Shown here piece by piece: positions 55,182 to 63,207 of a stretch of DNA of 64,000 nt; positions within the stretch are counted from its first letter, which is position 1; the number at the start of each line of letters is the position of its first letter. Below the pieces are notes generated by a model that had not been told where the DNA came from, searched no databases, and worked only from the letters and a program-made list of their open reading frames with translations. This DNA comes from Paracoccus sigandri (GTDB taxonomy: Bacteria > Pseudomonadota > Alphaproteobacteria > Rhodobacterales > Rhodobacteraceae): NCBI RefSeq assembly GCF_003709565.1, contig NZ_QNRC01000009.1:62001-126000 (forward strand), read 5' to 3'. Made by a program: the position numbers and the translations under genes.

Positions 55182-57125
55182 GTGCTTAATGGAAATGCAG
55201 TAACGATCAGCCTGACGATGCCCCTGAACCGGACGCCTTCGACCTTTCTGGCGCTTTTGTCGTCACTCCGGCTGCGCCGCGCGCAGGCGCTGCTCTATTA
55301 CCTGCTGGCCGATTCCGACCGCGTCCACCGGGTCGAGAAGGTCGTGGACCTGTTCTGGCAGGACTCCGACGGCCAGCGCGCGGCGGCATCATATCGGCAG
55401 GTGGTGCGCCATATCCGCCGCGCCACCGGCGATGCCGGCGGGGTCGCGCTGGATACCGGCGGCGGGCAGATCGCGCTGCGGCTGGCCGAGCCCTTCAGCC
55501 TGTCTGATTATTTCCTTGCCGGCCTTTCCGCCAATCCCTGGGACGCGGCTGCGGCCGAGCGGATCCGGGAAATCGTCGGCTTCACCCTCCGGCTTCAGGG
55601 CATCAGCAGCTCTTTCGACAGCTGGCTGGCGATCACCCGCTCGACGCTGTTGTCGGTGGTGCGCCGGGCGCTGGACCGGCGGCTGGCCGTCGCGGGCGAG
55701 GACGCGGCGGGCGAGACCCGGCTGGCAGCGGAATTCGCGCTGGAGCTGGAGCCCGCCAACGAGGTCGCCGTCCGCTATCTGATGTCGCAGGACTGGCAGG
55801 CCGGGCACGCCACCCGCGCCATCGAGCGCTACAACACGCTCTATGCCCATCTGGCCGAGGAATTCGACCAGGAGCCCGAGGCCGAGACGATCGAATTGCT
55901 GGCCGCGATCAAGCTGGACCCGGTGGCACCGCCCCGGCGGCAGGCCGCGACCGACCGGCGGCCGCAGATCAGCCTTGCGGTCGCGCTGCTGCCCGCCCAG
56001 ACCGGGGACCGCGAGCTGGCCAGCTTTCACACGGTGCTGTTCGCGGACCTGCGGATGCGCATGGGGCGGTTCCGCGAATGGCGCGTGATCGAGGCCGAGG
56101 GCCCGGAACGGCCCAAGGCGCGCATCACCCTGCGGCCGGTCCTGGCCCAGGGCCTGCACCGGCTGTTCGTCGAGGTGCAGCGCGGAGAGGATGGCGATCT
56201 GCTGTGGTCAGAGGTGATCGACCAGCCCGAGGCGGATTGGGAGGCGAAGGTCCGGGTGCTGCTGGCCAATATCGCCAATGCGCTGTCGATCGTGGTCTCG
56301 GACCGCTCGCTGACCGATTTCGGTGCGGCGATCTATGACCGCTGGCTGAAGGCGCAGGCGCTCCTGGATGCCTGGTCGCCCGAGACCGAGGGCGAGGCGC
56401 TGGCCATGCTGCGCGAGATCACCGAGGAATCGCCGCGCTTCGGCCCCGCCCATGCGGAACTGGCCGGGGCGCTGAATGTGCGCCACGTCCTGCTGCCCGG
56501 CACCCGGCAGACCGAGGACGTCAAGCAGGACGCGCTGCATCACGCGATCATCGCCGTCTCGACCGATCCGATGGACACCCGCGCCCACCGGGTCCTGGGC
56601 TGGTGCTATTGCCACAAGGGGGAATTCGGGCTGGCGGGGTTCCATTTCGACCAGGCGCTGAACCTCAACCGCAGCAGCCCGCTGACGCTGGCCTCCTGCG
56701 CGCTGGGTTTCGCCTTCGCGGGCGAAGAGGCCCGCACCGCCGAGCTGGTGGCCGAGGCGCGGCGGCATTCGGCCGTGGTCGAGCCGTTCCACCTGATCTA
56801 CCTGGCCGCCGCCGACTATCTGCTGGGCGACTACGAAAGCGCGGCCGAACAATGCGGGCGCGGCGCCGGGCTGATGCCGACGGTCGGCGGCTGGCACAGC
56901 GCGGCGCTGTGGCAGCTGGGCCGCCGGGACGAGGCCGCGCGGCGCCTGGCCGCCTATCTGGACGAGATCCGGGCCGAATGGTGCGGCCCGCCCGCGCCCT
57001 GCGACGGCGACATCCTGGACTGGTTCACCTCGATCTTTCCGCTGCGCGACGAGCAGATCCGCCTGGACCTGCGCGCCACGCTGGAAGGGATCGCCCGCGC
57101 CGCGACGCCGCGCCGCGCCGGCTAG
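55182..57125 (+). CDS. BTAD/SARP-like regulator with C-terminal TPR region
   Basis: 647 residues. N-terminal OmpR-like winged helix (RRAQALLYYLLADSDRVHRVEKVVDLFWQ... then YRQVVRHIRRATG), followed by a bacterial transcriptional activator domain (about 120-235, ending YNTLYAHLAEEFDQEPE), a middle domain and TPR-like helices (about 400-600). No adenylate-cyclase or AAA domain is visible. Such activators often switch secondary-metabolite clusters. The start is uncertain: GTG 55182 or ATG 55218, neither with a clear ribosome site. It converges on the peroxidase operon, sharing the CTAG stop. Confidence 0.7.
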   Translation: MLNGNAVTISLTMPLNRTPSTFLALLSSLRLRRAQALLYYLLADSDRVHRVEKVVDLFWQDSDGQRAAASYRQVVRHIRRATGDAGGVALDTGGGQIALRLAEPFSLSDYFLAGLSANPWDAAAAERIREIVGFTLRLQGISSSFDSWLAITRSTLLSVVRRALDRRLAVAGEDAAGETRLAAEFALELEPANEVAVRYLMSQDWQAGHATRAIERYNTLYAHLAEEFDQEPEAETIELLAAIKLDPVAPPRRQAATDRRPQISLAVALLPAQTGDRELASFHTVLFADLRMRMGRFREWRVIEAEGPERPKARITLRPVLAQGLHRLFVEVQRGEDGDLLWSEVIDQPEADWEAKVRVLLANIANALSIVVSDRSLTDFGAAIYDRWLKAQALLDAWSPETEGEALAMLREITEESPRFGPAHAELAGALNVRHVLLPGTRQTEDVKQDALHHAIIAVSTDPMDTRAHRVLGWCYCHKGEFGLAGFHFDQALNLNRSSPLTLASCALGFAFAGEEARTAELVAEARRHSAVVEPFHLIYLAAADYLLGDYESAAEQCGRGAGLMPTVGGWHSAALWQLGRRDEAARRLAAYLDEIRAEWCGPPAPCDGDILDWFTSIFPLRDEQIRLDLRATLEGIARAATPRRAG

Positions 57126-57850
57126 CGGCACATGTTCGTCGCATAGATCCCGACCGAGCGGTGGAAGGCGCGCATCGGGCTGGTCATGATCTCGTTCTTG
57201 ACGTCGTCGGCGGGCAGCCCGCCGCCATCCTTGAAGACCGAGCGTTCGGCCACGGCCTCTGCCATATGCGTCTCCAGAGCGGCCTGCAGTTCCGGGGTCC
57301 ACTTGTCCGGCGGCGCCTTTCCGGCGAATTCGCGCACCATCGCGAGGATCTCGGATTTCAGGCTGGCCAGCATCAGCGACTTGTCCAGCTCGTAGGACAG
57401 CGGCGGGCGAAAGCCCTCGGCCTTGCCCTGCCGTTCCAGCATCTCCTGGGTGATCTCCAGCGTCTTGTCCGAAGGCACGACCAGGATGCGGCTGTTGCGG
57501 TCCGGGCCGCAGGCATCCCGGCTGCGGCTCTCGAACTCGATGCGGACGGTGGTCCGCTCCAGGATCGCGGCGCGTTCGGCATCGCTCAGACCCGCGCTGC
57601 CGTCCAGCGCCGAGAAATCCTGTACCATCAGCGCCGCCCTGACCTGCTCTTGCGCGCGGTCCAGTTCCTGCCTGGACAGCTGCGCCTTGCCGCGGATCGA
57701 CAGCTCGACCATCAGCCGGCCGATGAATTCCACGTTCAGCGGGATCGCCCCCGGCGCCGGCTGATCGGCGATCGTGCCATCGGGCAGCAGCCAGCGCTCG
57801 GTCTGGTCGACCTCGGCGCCCACGATCACATAATGCTTTTCGTCACTCAT
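57122..57850 (-). CDS. Unknown protein of the YcaO-peroxidase operon
   Basis: 242 residues, no signal peptide, no membrane segment and no family I recognise. The N-terminal part is acidic and beta-rich, the middle and C-terminal parts mainly helical; one cysteine at 114 and one next to last (C241, ending TNMCR). ATG at 57850 lies one base after the peroxidase stop with GGGAG upstream, so it is part of the operon. It could be a maturation partner or the protein substrate. Confidence 0.65.
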   Translation of the reverse strand: MSDEKHYVIVGAEVDQTERWLLPDGTIADQPAPGAIPLNVEFIGRLMVELSIRGKAQLSRQELDRAQEQVRAALMVQDFSALDGSAGLSDAERAAILERTTVRIEFESRSRDACGPDRNSRILVVPSDKTLEITQEMLERQGKAEGFRPPLSYELDKSLMLASLKSEILAMVREFAGKAPPDKWTPELQAALETHMAEAVAERSVFKDGGGLPADDVKNEIMTSPMRAFHRSVGIYATNMCR

Positions 57851-57851
57851 C

Positions 57852-59291
57852 TCACACTCCCTCTCGAACAAGATTGATCAGCTCCAGCATCGTTGCCGGC
57901 ACCGGCAGCGCGCGCGCCGCCTCGGGTTCGGGCGCAAGCCGCACGCGGCGCATGGATTCGGTGATCGAGCGGCGCAGAAGCGCGCTGCCCAGGGGGCCGA
58001 AACCGCCGGCCTGGCCATGCAGCTGCGCCTCGACCATCAGCGCCTGGAACAGCGGCCCCCATTCGATCACCGGACCGGTCAGGCGGACCGGCGCGTCGGG
58101 ATAGCGGGCGGCGAAGTCGCGGGCCATGGCCTCGGGGCGCAGCTGCCGGGGCCAGTCGTCGGGCAGCCTTGCCAGCGCGGCGCGCAGTTCGTCATTGCCC
58201 AGGCGCAGCGGCTTGGCCTGGATTTCCGTCTGATCGTCCATCTGGATCACGGCGGCGGCGCTGACCGGCGCGCGCAGTTCCGGCGCGACGCTGGCCGACA
58301 GCCCGCTTATCGGCCCGCCCGGCCTCTGGCCGAAGAACAGCGGCCAGTCGACATGCCAGTCGGTCTCGGCCTCGCTGGGGCCGAAGCCGGTCTTCAGCAG
58401 GGCCGACAGATTGTGCAGCCCCGAGCGGCCCAGCTGATAGGCGGCCAGCGGCATGGCGTGGAAGGCGCGGAACAGCCCCTGCAGCAGCGTCGCCTCGTCC
58501 AGGTGCCATTCGTCGGCCAGCGCCTCTTCGGGCAGGGCGGCGATCCGGGGATGCAGGAAGCGCGGCAGCACGTCGGTGCGGATGATGCCGTGCCAGACCC
58601 GCACCGCATGGCCGCGCGTGGCGACATAGGCGGCGAAGGGCGGCATTCCGCCCGCCATCAGCCGGCGCGCGCAGAGATTGTGGAACTGCATCCAGGCGAC
58701 GGCCAGCTCGTGCAGCATCAGCGTGTCGCGGTTGCGTTCGTCGTAAAGCGCGCGGAACGGCACCGGGTCCGGGTCGCGCCCGGCGCCGCGGCCATAGACC
58801 CGCGCCAGCCGCGCCCCCGGCGTCAGGCGGAACAGCATCGTCCCCGGATCGTAGAGATGCGACAGCATCATCGGGCCGGGGCCATAGACCGTCTCCAGCG
58901 TCAGCGGATTGTCGATCAGGTTGTAGTGATGTTCCCCCAGCAGCGCCGCCGCGCCGGTCGCATTGCCGCGCGTCACATGCGGCACGCTGTCCTGCGTCAC
59001 GCTGCTGCCGATGTCATGGCCCATCAGCTGGCCCAGATAGGTATAGCCCGCCGGCACATGCGAAACCTCGGCCAGGCAGGCGCGGCGCCAGGCGGGTGTC
59101 GTGCGCAGCAGGATCTCGGGCATCTGCCGCGCCCCTTCGACGCGGATGTCCGCGGCCGACGGCTGCACGGCGGCGTTCCCGCCCGCATCCGCGCCATTGA
59201 CGGCGACGGGCAGGGCCGTGTCGATCGGGCCGGGGCTGCAACCGAAACGACAGACGGGGGCGAAGCGTCGGGTGGCGGTCGTCTGTGGCAT
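57852..59291 (-). CDS. Animal-type haem peroxidase family protein
   Basis: 479 residues. The peroxidase-cyclooxygenase superfamily core is visible: distal region YLGQLMGHDIGSS (His92) and the proximal stretch YDERNRDTLMLHELAVAWMQFHNLCARRL, with His204 followed by Asn as in the animal enzymes' EHNR. No signal peptide is seen, so it is likely cytoplasmic. Oxidises halides or organic substrates with hydrogen peroxide. GGAGG supports the ATG at 59291. Sits between the YcaO-like gene and the unknown protein gene. Confidence 0.82.
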   Translation of the reverse strand: MPQTTATRRFAPVCRFGCSPGPIDTALPVAVNGADAGGNAAVQPSAADIRVEGARQMPEILLRTTPAWRRACLAEVSHVPAGYTYLGQLMGHDIGSSVTQDSVPHVTRGNATGAAALLGEHHYNLIDNPLTLETVYGPGPMMLSHLYDPGTMLFRLTPGARLARVYGRGAGRDPDPVPFRALYDERNRDTLMLHELAVAWMQFHNLCARRLMAGGMPPFAAYVATRGHAVRVWHGIIRTDVLPRFLHPRIAALPEEALADEWHLDEATLLQGLFRAFHAMPLAAYQLGRSGLHNLSALLKTGFGPSEAETDWHVDWPLFFGQRPGGPISGLSASVAPELRAPVSAAAVIQMDDQTEIQAKPLRLGNDELRAALARLPDDWPRQLRPEAMARDFAARYPDAPVRLTGPVIEWGPLFQALMVEAQLHGQAGGFGPLGSALLRRSITESMRRVRLAPEPEAARALPVPATMLELINLVREGV

Positions 59292-59315
59292 TGCATCCTC
59301 CATCTTGTTGCGGCC

Positions 59316-60224
59316 CTAGAGAAAGGGCAGGCCATGCGCCGCGTCCTCTGCGGGCGCCGGCAGGTCGGGACGGCACAGCCAGACGGCAAGCGGGCCGTCG
59401 GCGGGGGTAATGGCGTGAAGCGAAAGCCCGGTCCCGAACCATTCGCGCGGCGCGGGCAGCGCGGCGGGCTGGACCGGCGTCACCGGCGGGCTGGCCGGCA
59501 GAAGCTGCGGCCCGCGCCGCGCATAGGCCAGGATGCGGTCCTGCACATGCTGCAGTTCCGCCTCGCGCCCGGTGCGCCGCGCCGCCATCAGCTCCATCAG
59601 GTTCATCTCCATCAGGAACAGCTCGCGCAGCGCCTTGCGCGCGGCGCGCAGCGGATCGGGATCGGCGCCGAAGCCCAGGACCGGGTCCTGCCCCTCGGGG
59701 CTCATGCTGCGGCAGATCATCACCGTGGGCCCGGCGCTGCCCGCGATCCGCCACCAGCCCGTGCGCCGCCTCAGCGCCGCCCCCCAGCGCGCCGTCTCCA
59801 GGTGCGAGCCAAGCCCCTGCCCCGCCAGCCAGCGTTCCGACAGCGGCTGCGCCTCGGCCAGCCCGTGCCACCAGCGCAGCACCGCAAATCGTTCATAGGC
59901 CTCCAGCAGCGCGGCCTGGCGGGCGCGGTCGGCATCGGGATGGGCGGCGATCCCGTCGCGCCGGGCCGCGAAATCATTCGCCCCCACATGCGCGCGCGCG
60001 GCCAGCGCGTGAAGCTCGGCGGTCTCGCCCAGGCAGCGCAGGAAGGCCGCCTCGCGCGTGCGGCCGGCGCCGCTGGCGGTGCGGCCGTCCAGCGTCAGGG
60101 CCTGCAGGATGTGGATGCTGGGGGTAAAAAAGCTTTCGCGCCAATCATATCGTTGCCAATAGCCAACCAACTCGTTCGGCTTGCGCTGCAATTCGGTCAT
60201 TGTCGTTCTCACGTCGCGGGGCAT
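59316..60224 (-). CDS. YcaO-family protein
   Basis: 302 residues. The ATP/Mg-binding glutamates of YcaO proteins can be placed: GRTREAAFLRCLGETAE (E67, E70), then DGIAAHPDADRARQAALLEAYERFAVLRWW (E108, E111, R112, W118, W119), and DPLRAARKALRELFLMEM further on. YcaO enzymes phosphorylate peptide backbone amides to make azolines, thioamides or amidines in RiPPs. It is shorter than typical members (about 400) and no partner E1-like or precursor gene is evident. Start ATG 60224, or 60200 with GAGAA upstream. Confidence 0.75.
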   Translation of the reverse strand: MPRDVRTTMTELQRKPNELVGYWQRYDWRESFFTPSIHILQALTLDGRTASGAGRTREAAFLRCLGETAELHALAARAHVGANDFAARRDGIAAHPDADRARQAALLEAYERFAVLRWWHGLAEAQPLSERWLAGQGLGSHLETARWGAALRRRTGWWRIAGSAGPTVMICRSMSPEGQDPVLGFGADPDPLRAARKALRELFLMEMNLMELMAARRTGREAELQHVQDRILAYARRGPQLLPASPPVTPVQPAALPAPREWFGTGLSLHAITPADGPLAVWLCRPDLPAPAEDAAHGLPFL

Positions 60225-60497
60225 TTTCTGCTCATGTCAGCGATGTTCGAAACCGAACGTGATCTTTTCGTGATACACGCCCCTTGCGGTGAACCAAGCG
60301 GTTTCTTGCCTGACCCGCGAAATAGCCCCCGCCCCTCCGATATGTATGCACAATCAAGCCGTTGCGGCGCGCCCGGCCCGGCGAAAATCTTCACGATCTG
60401 CAACTCCGCGGGGCCATTTCCTGTCGCGGTCCGGTTGCAGCCGGGGCCGGAATTCTCCATACAGGGCGGGTTGCCGCTGTAAGAATGTGTAGGAAGT
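60225..60497. other. Divergent promoter region of the YcaO operon and the polysaccharide locus
   Basis: 273 bases between two divergent starts. It contains the inverted repeat GTTCG-AAAC-CGAAC (60245-60258) just upstream of the YcaO-like gene and the AGGA ribosome site of the sugar dehydrogenase. Codon composition of the open frames here is not that of a gene. Confidence 0.45.
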
Positions 60498-61763
60498 ATG
60501 GATCTGGAACGCGCCCGCATCGCGATCATCGGGCTGGGCTATGTCGGCCTGCCGCTGGCGGTAGAATTCGGAAAACAATATCAGACCGTTGGCTTCGACG
60601 TCTCGCGCAAGCGCGTGGACGAGCTGCGCCGGGGCGAGGACCGCACCGGCGAGGTCGAGGACCTGGGCGTCGCCCCGCATCTGCGCTACAGTTCGGATCT
60701 GGACGACATCCGCGACTGCAACGTCTATGTCATCGCCGTCCCGACGCCGATCGACGACAATCGCAAGCCGGACCTGACGCCGCTCGTCTCGGCCTCGGAA
60801 ACGGTCGGGCAGGTCATCGCGAAGGGCGATATCGTCATCTATGAATCGACCGTCTATCCCGGCGCGACCGAGGACGACTGCATCCCGGTGGTCGAGGCGC
60901 GCTCGGGCCTGCGCTTCAACCGCGACTTCTTCGCCGGATACAGCCCCGAGCGGATCAATCCCGGCGACAAGGCCCGGCCGATCACCAATATCGTCAAGGT
61001 CACATCCGGCTCGACCCCCAAGATCGCGGATTTCGTCGACGCCCTCTACGGCTCGATCATCCCGGCGGGCACCTTCAAGGCCAGCTCGATCCGCGTGGCC
61101 GAGGCCGCGAAGGTGATCGAGAACACCCAGCGCGACGTCAACATCGCGCTGATCAACGAGCTGTCGATGGTCTTCGCGCGGCTGGGCATCGACACCTCGG
61201 ACGTGATCGACGCGGCCTCGACCAAGTGGAACTTCATGCGCCTGAAACCGGGGCTGGTCGGCGGCCATTGTATCGGCGTCGATCCCTATTACCTGCTGCA
61301 CCGCTCCGAGAAGGCCGGGCATATTCCCGACATCATCCGCCTGTCGCGCGAGATCAATGACGGGATGCCGCGCGAGGTGGCGCGGCGGCTGGTCAGGGCG
61401 ATGATCGACAGGGACCTGCCGGTCAAGGATGCCCGCGTGATGATCCTGGGCGCGACCTTCAAGGAAAACTGCCCCGACGTGCGCAATACCAAGGTGGTCA
61501 ACCTGATCTCGGCCCTGCGGGAATGGGGGATCGAGGCCATGGTGGACGATCCCCATGCCGATCCCGAGGAACTGGCCCAGGAATATGGCGTGACGCTGTC
61601 GCCGGCCAGCGAAGCGGCCTATGATGCACTGGTCCTTGCCGTGCCGCATGACGACTATGTCCGGCAGGGGGCGGATCGGCTGCGGCGTTTCCTGCGGCCG
61701 GGCGGGGTCTTCTTCGACATGAAGGCGGCATTCGCGAAATCGGCCAGCGACCTGCGGCTCTAG
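60498..61763 (+). CDS. Nucleotide-sugar dehydrogenase, UDP-N-acetylhexosamine type
   Basis: 421 residues; oxidises UDP-GlcNAc/GalNAc (or UDP-ManNAc) at C6 to the uronate. NAD loop GLGYVG (12-17), catalytic Cys258 in GGHCIGVDPYYL, and ILGATFKENCPDVRNTKV. The sequence style (TviB/WbpO/VipA group) favours UDP-N-acetylgalactosaminuronate formation for capsule or O-antigen. TAGGAAG precedes the start. First gene of a glycan locus that runs out of the window. Confidence 0.87.
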   Translation: MDLERARIAIIGLGYVGLPLAVEFGKQYQTVGFDVSRKRVDELRRGEDRTGEVEDLGVAPHLRYSSDLDDIRDCNVYVIAVPTPIDDNRKPDLTPLVSASETVGQVIAKGDIVIYESTVYPGATEDDCIPVVEARSGLRFNRDFFAGYSPERINPGDKARPITNIVKVTSGSTPKIADFVDALYGSIIPAGTFKASSIRVAEAAKVIENTQRDVNIALINELSMVFARLGIDTSDVIDAASTKWNFMRLKPGLVGGHCIGVDPYYLLHRSEKAGHIPDIIRLSREINDGMPREVARRLVRAMIDRDLPVKDARVMILGATFKENCPDVRNTKVVNLISALREWGIEAMVDDPHADPEELAQEYGVTLSPASEAAYDALVLAVPHDDYVRQGADRLRRFLRPGGVFFDMKAAFAKSASDLRL

Positions 61764-61787
61764 TCATCGGCGCGAGGGGAGGCGGCC

Positions 61788-63188
61788 ATGGCGGCGATCG
61801 ACAAGACGGAACGGCTGCGCAAGGCGCTGCTGGCATCGGGCCTGTTCGATGCCGGCTGGTATGCCGCCGCCTATCCCGACGTGGCGCTGACCGGGATGGA
61901 CCCGCTGGAGCATTTCCTGCGCATCGGGCTGCTGACCCATCGCGATCCGGGCCCCGATTTCAGCGAGACCTTCTTTCGCATCGCCGCGCCCGGCATCGGC
62001 AATTCGGGCGGATCGGCGCTGATCCACCGGCTGGAGCACGGCCCGCTGCCGGTCCAGGCAAGCCGGGTGATGATGGCGGCCATGGCGCTGGCCCGGACCG
62101 GCCGCGACGGTGACGCGATGCGCCTTGCCCGCGCCCATCTGGGACCCGAGGCGGACCGGCCGCTGCAGCTGTTCCAGGCGAACAAGGCCGTCGCCGCGGG
62201 CGGCTGGAACGCGTGGCTGGCGCATCTGAACGCCTACCTGGCCCCCTACCGGATCGCACCCGTCGCGCTGCGGGACGGCGGCTCGCTGCTGCACCGGCTG
62301 ACCACCGCGCCCCTGCCCGCCGTCACCGGCGGCCCGAAGGTCAGCATCATCATGCCCGCCCATGACGCGGCCGCGACGGTCGGGGCCGCGGCGGGCTCGA
62401 TCCTGCGCCAGACCTGGACCAACCTGGAGCTGCTGATCGTCGACGACGCCAGCAGCGACGGCACCTGGCGGGTGCTTGAGGGGCTGGCCGCCGCCGATCC
62501 GCGGGTCAGGATCCGCCGCAATCCGCGCAATGTCGGCCCCTACGTGTCCAAGAACCTCGCCCTGCGCGAAGCCAGCGGCGACTGGATCACCGGCCATGAC
62601 GCCGACGACTGGGCCCATCCGCAGCGGATCGAGAACCACGTCGCGGCCGTGCTGCAGACGCAGGGCGCGATCCGGGCCGGGACGAATTTCATGCTGCGCG
62701 TCGCCTCCTCGGGCCGGTTCGGCAACGTGATCGGCACCAGCCCGCATCATTCTCCCGACGGGATCCGCAGGCGGGCCTTCATCTCGTGCCTGTTTCATCG
62801 TCAGACGATGGACAGGCAGCTGGGCTTCTGGGATTCGGTGCGCTTCGGCGCGGATGGAGAGATGCTGAACCGCGTGCAGCGGGTGCTGGGCCCGGCCTAT
62901 CGGGATTTCGACCTCTTCGCGATGCTCTGCCTGGACCTGACCGGCAGCCTGACCAACGACGCGGAGCACGGGCTGAACACCGCAAGCGGGGTCTCCGAGA
63001 CCCGCCGCAGCTACAACGCCGCCTATGAGGTCTGGCACGCAAGCGCCGATCCGGCAACGCTGAGGCTGGACTTCCCGCCCGCGGCGCGGCCCTTTCCGGT
63101 CCCGGAGGCCGTGACCGTCCCGGCCGCCGACATCGCCGCCTGCGAGGCGGACGAAACGGCGCGCCGCCAGCCATCCGCGGCCGGCTAG
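61788..63188 (+). CDS. Family 2 glycosyltransferase with N-terminal extension
   Basis: 466 residues. The N-terminal 180 residues start with the FDAGWYAAAYPDVA...DPLEHFLRIG motif often found at the front of bacterial polysaccharide transferases; the GT2 (A-fold) domain follows from about 184 (KVSIIMPAHDA) with VDDASSDGTW (D219, D220) and HDADDW. Transfers a sugar to a growing surface glycan in the cytoplasm. GGGAGG precedes the ATG. 24 bases after the dehydrogenase. Confidence 0.85.
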   Translation: MAAIDKTERLRKALLASGLFDAGWYAAAYPDVALTGMDPLEHFLRIGLLTHRDPGPDFSETFFRIAAPGIGNSGGSALIHRLEHGPLPVQASRVMMAAMALARTGRDGDAMRLARAHLGPEADRPLQLFQANKAVAAGGWNAWLAHLNAYLAPYRIAPVALRDGGSLLHRLTTAPLPAVTGGPKVSIIMPAHDAAATVGAAAGSILRQTWTNLELLIVDDASSDGTWRVLEGLAAADPRVRIRRNPRNVGPYVSKNLALREASGDWITGHDADDWAHPQRIENHVAAVLQTQGAIRAGTNFMLRVASSGRFGNVIGTSPHHSPDGIRRRAFISCLFHRQTMDRQLGFWDSVRFGADGEMLNRVQRVLGPAYRDFDLFAMLCLDLTGSLTNDAEHGLNTASGVSETRRSYNAAYEVWHASADPATLRLDFPPAARPFPVPEAVTVPAADIAACEADETARRQPSAAG

Positions 63189-63207
63189 CATATCGGGGGA
63201 GCAGAGA

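Noticed and set aside
60209-60394. Possible 61-residue peptide (GTG start, two cysteines, several Ser/Thr in the tail) directly upstream of the YcaO-like gene, as a RiPP precursor.
   Set aside because: Codons are unlike those of local genes (ATA, CTA, AGA, several TCA), the ribosome site is distant and the frame runs 16 bases into the YcaO-like gene. It looks like intergenic sequence; only peptide detection would revive it.
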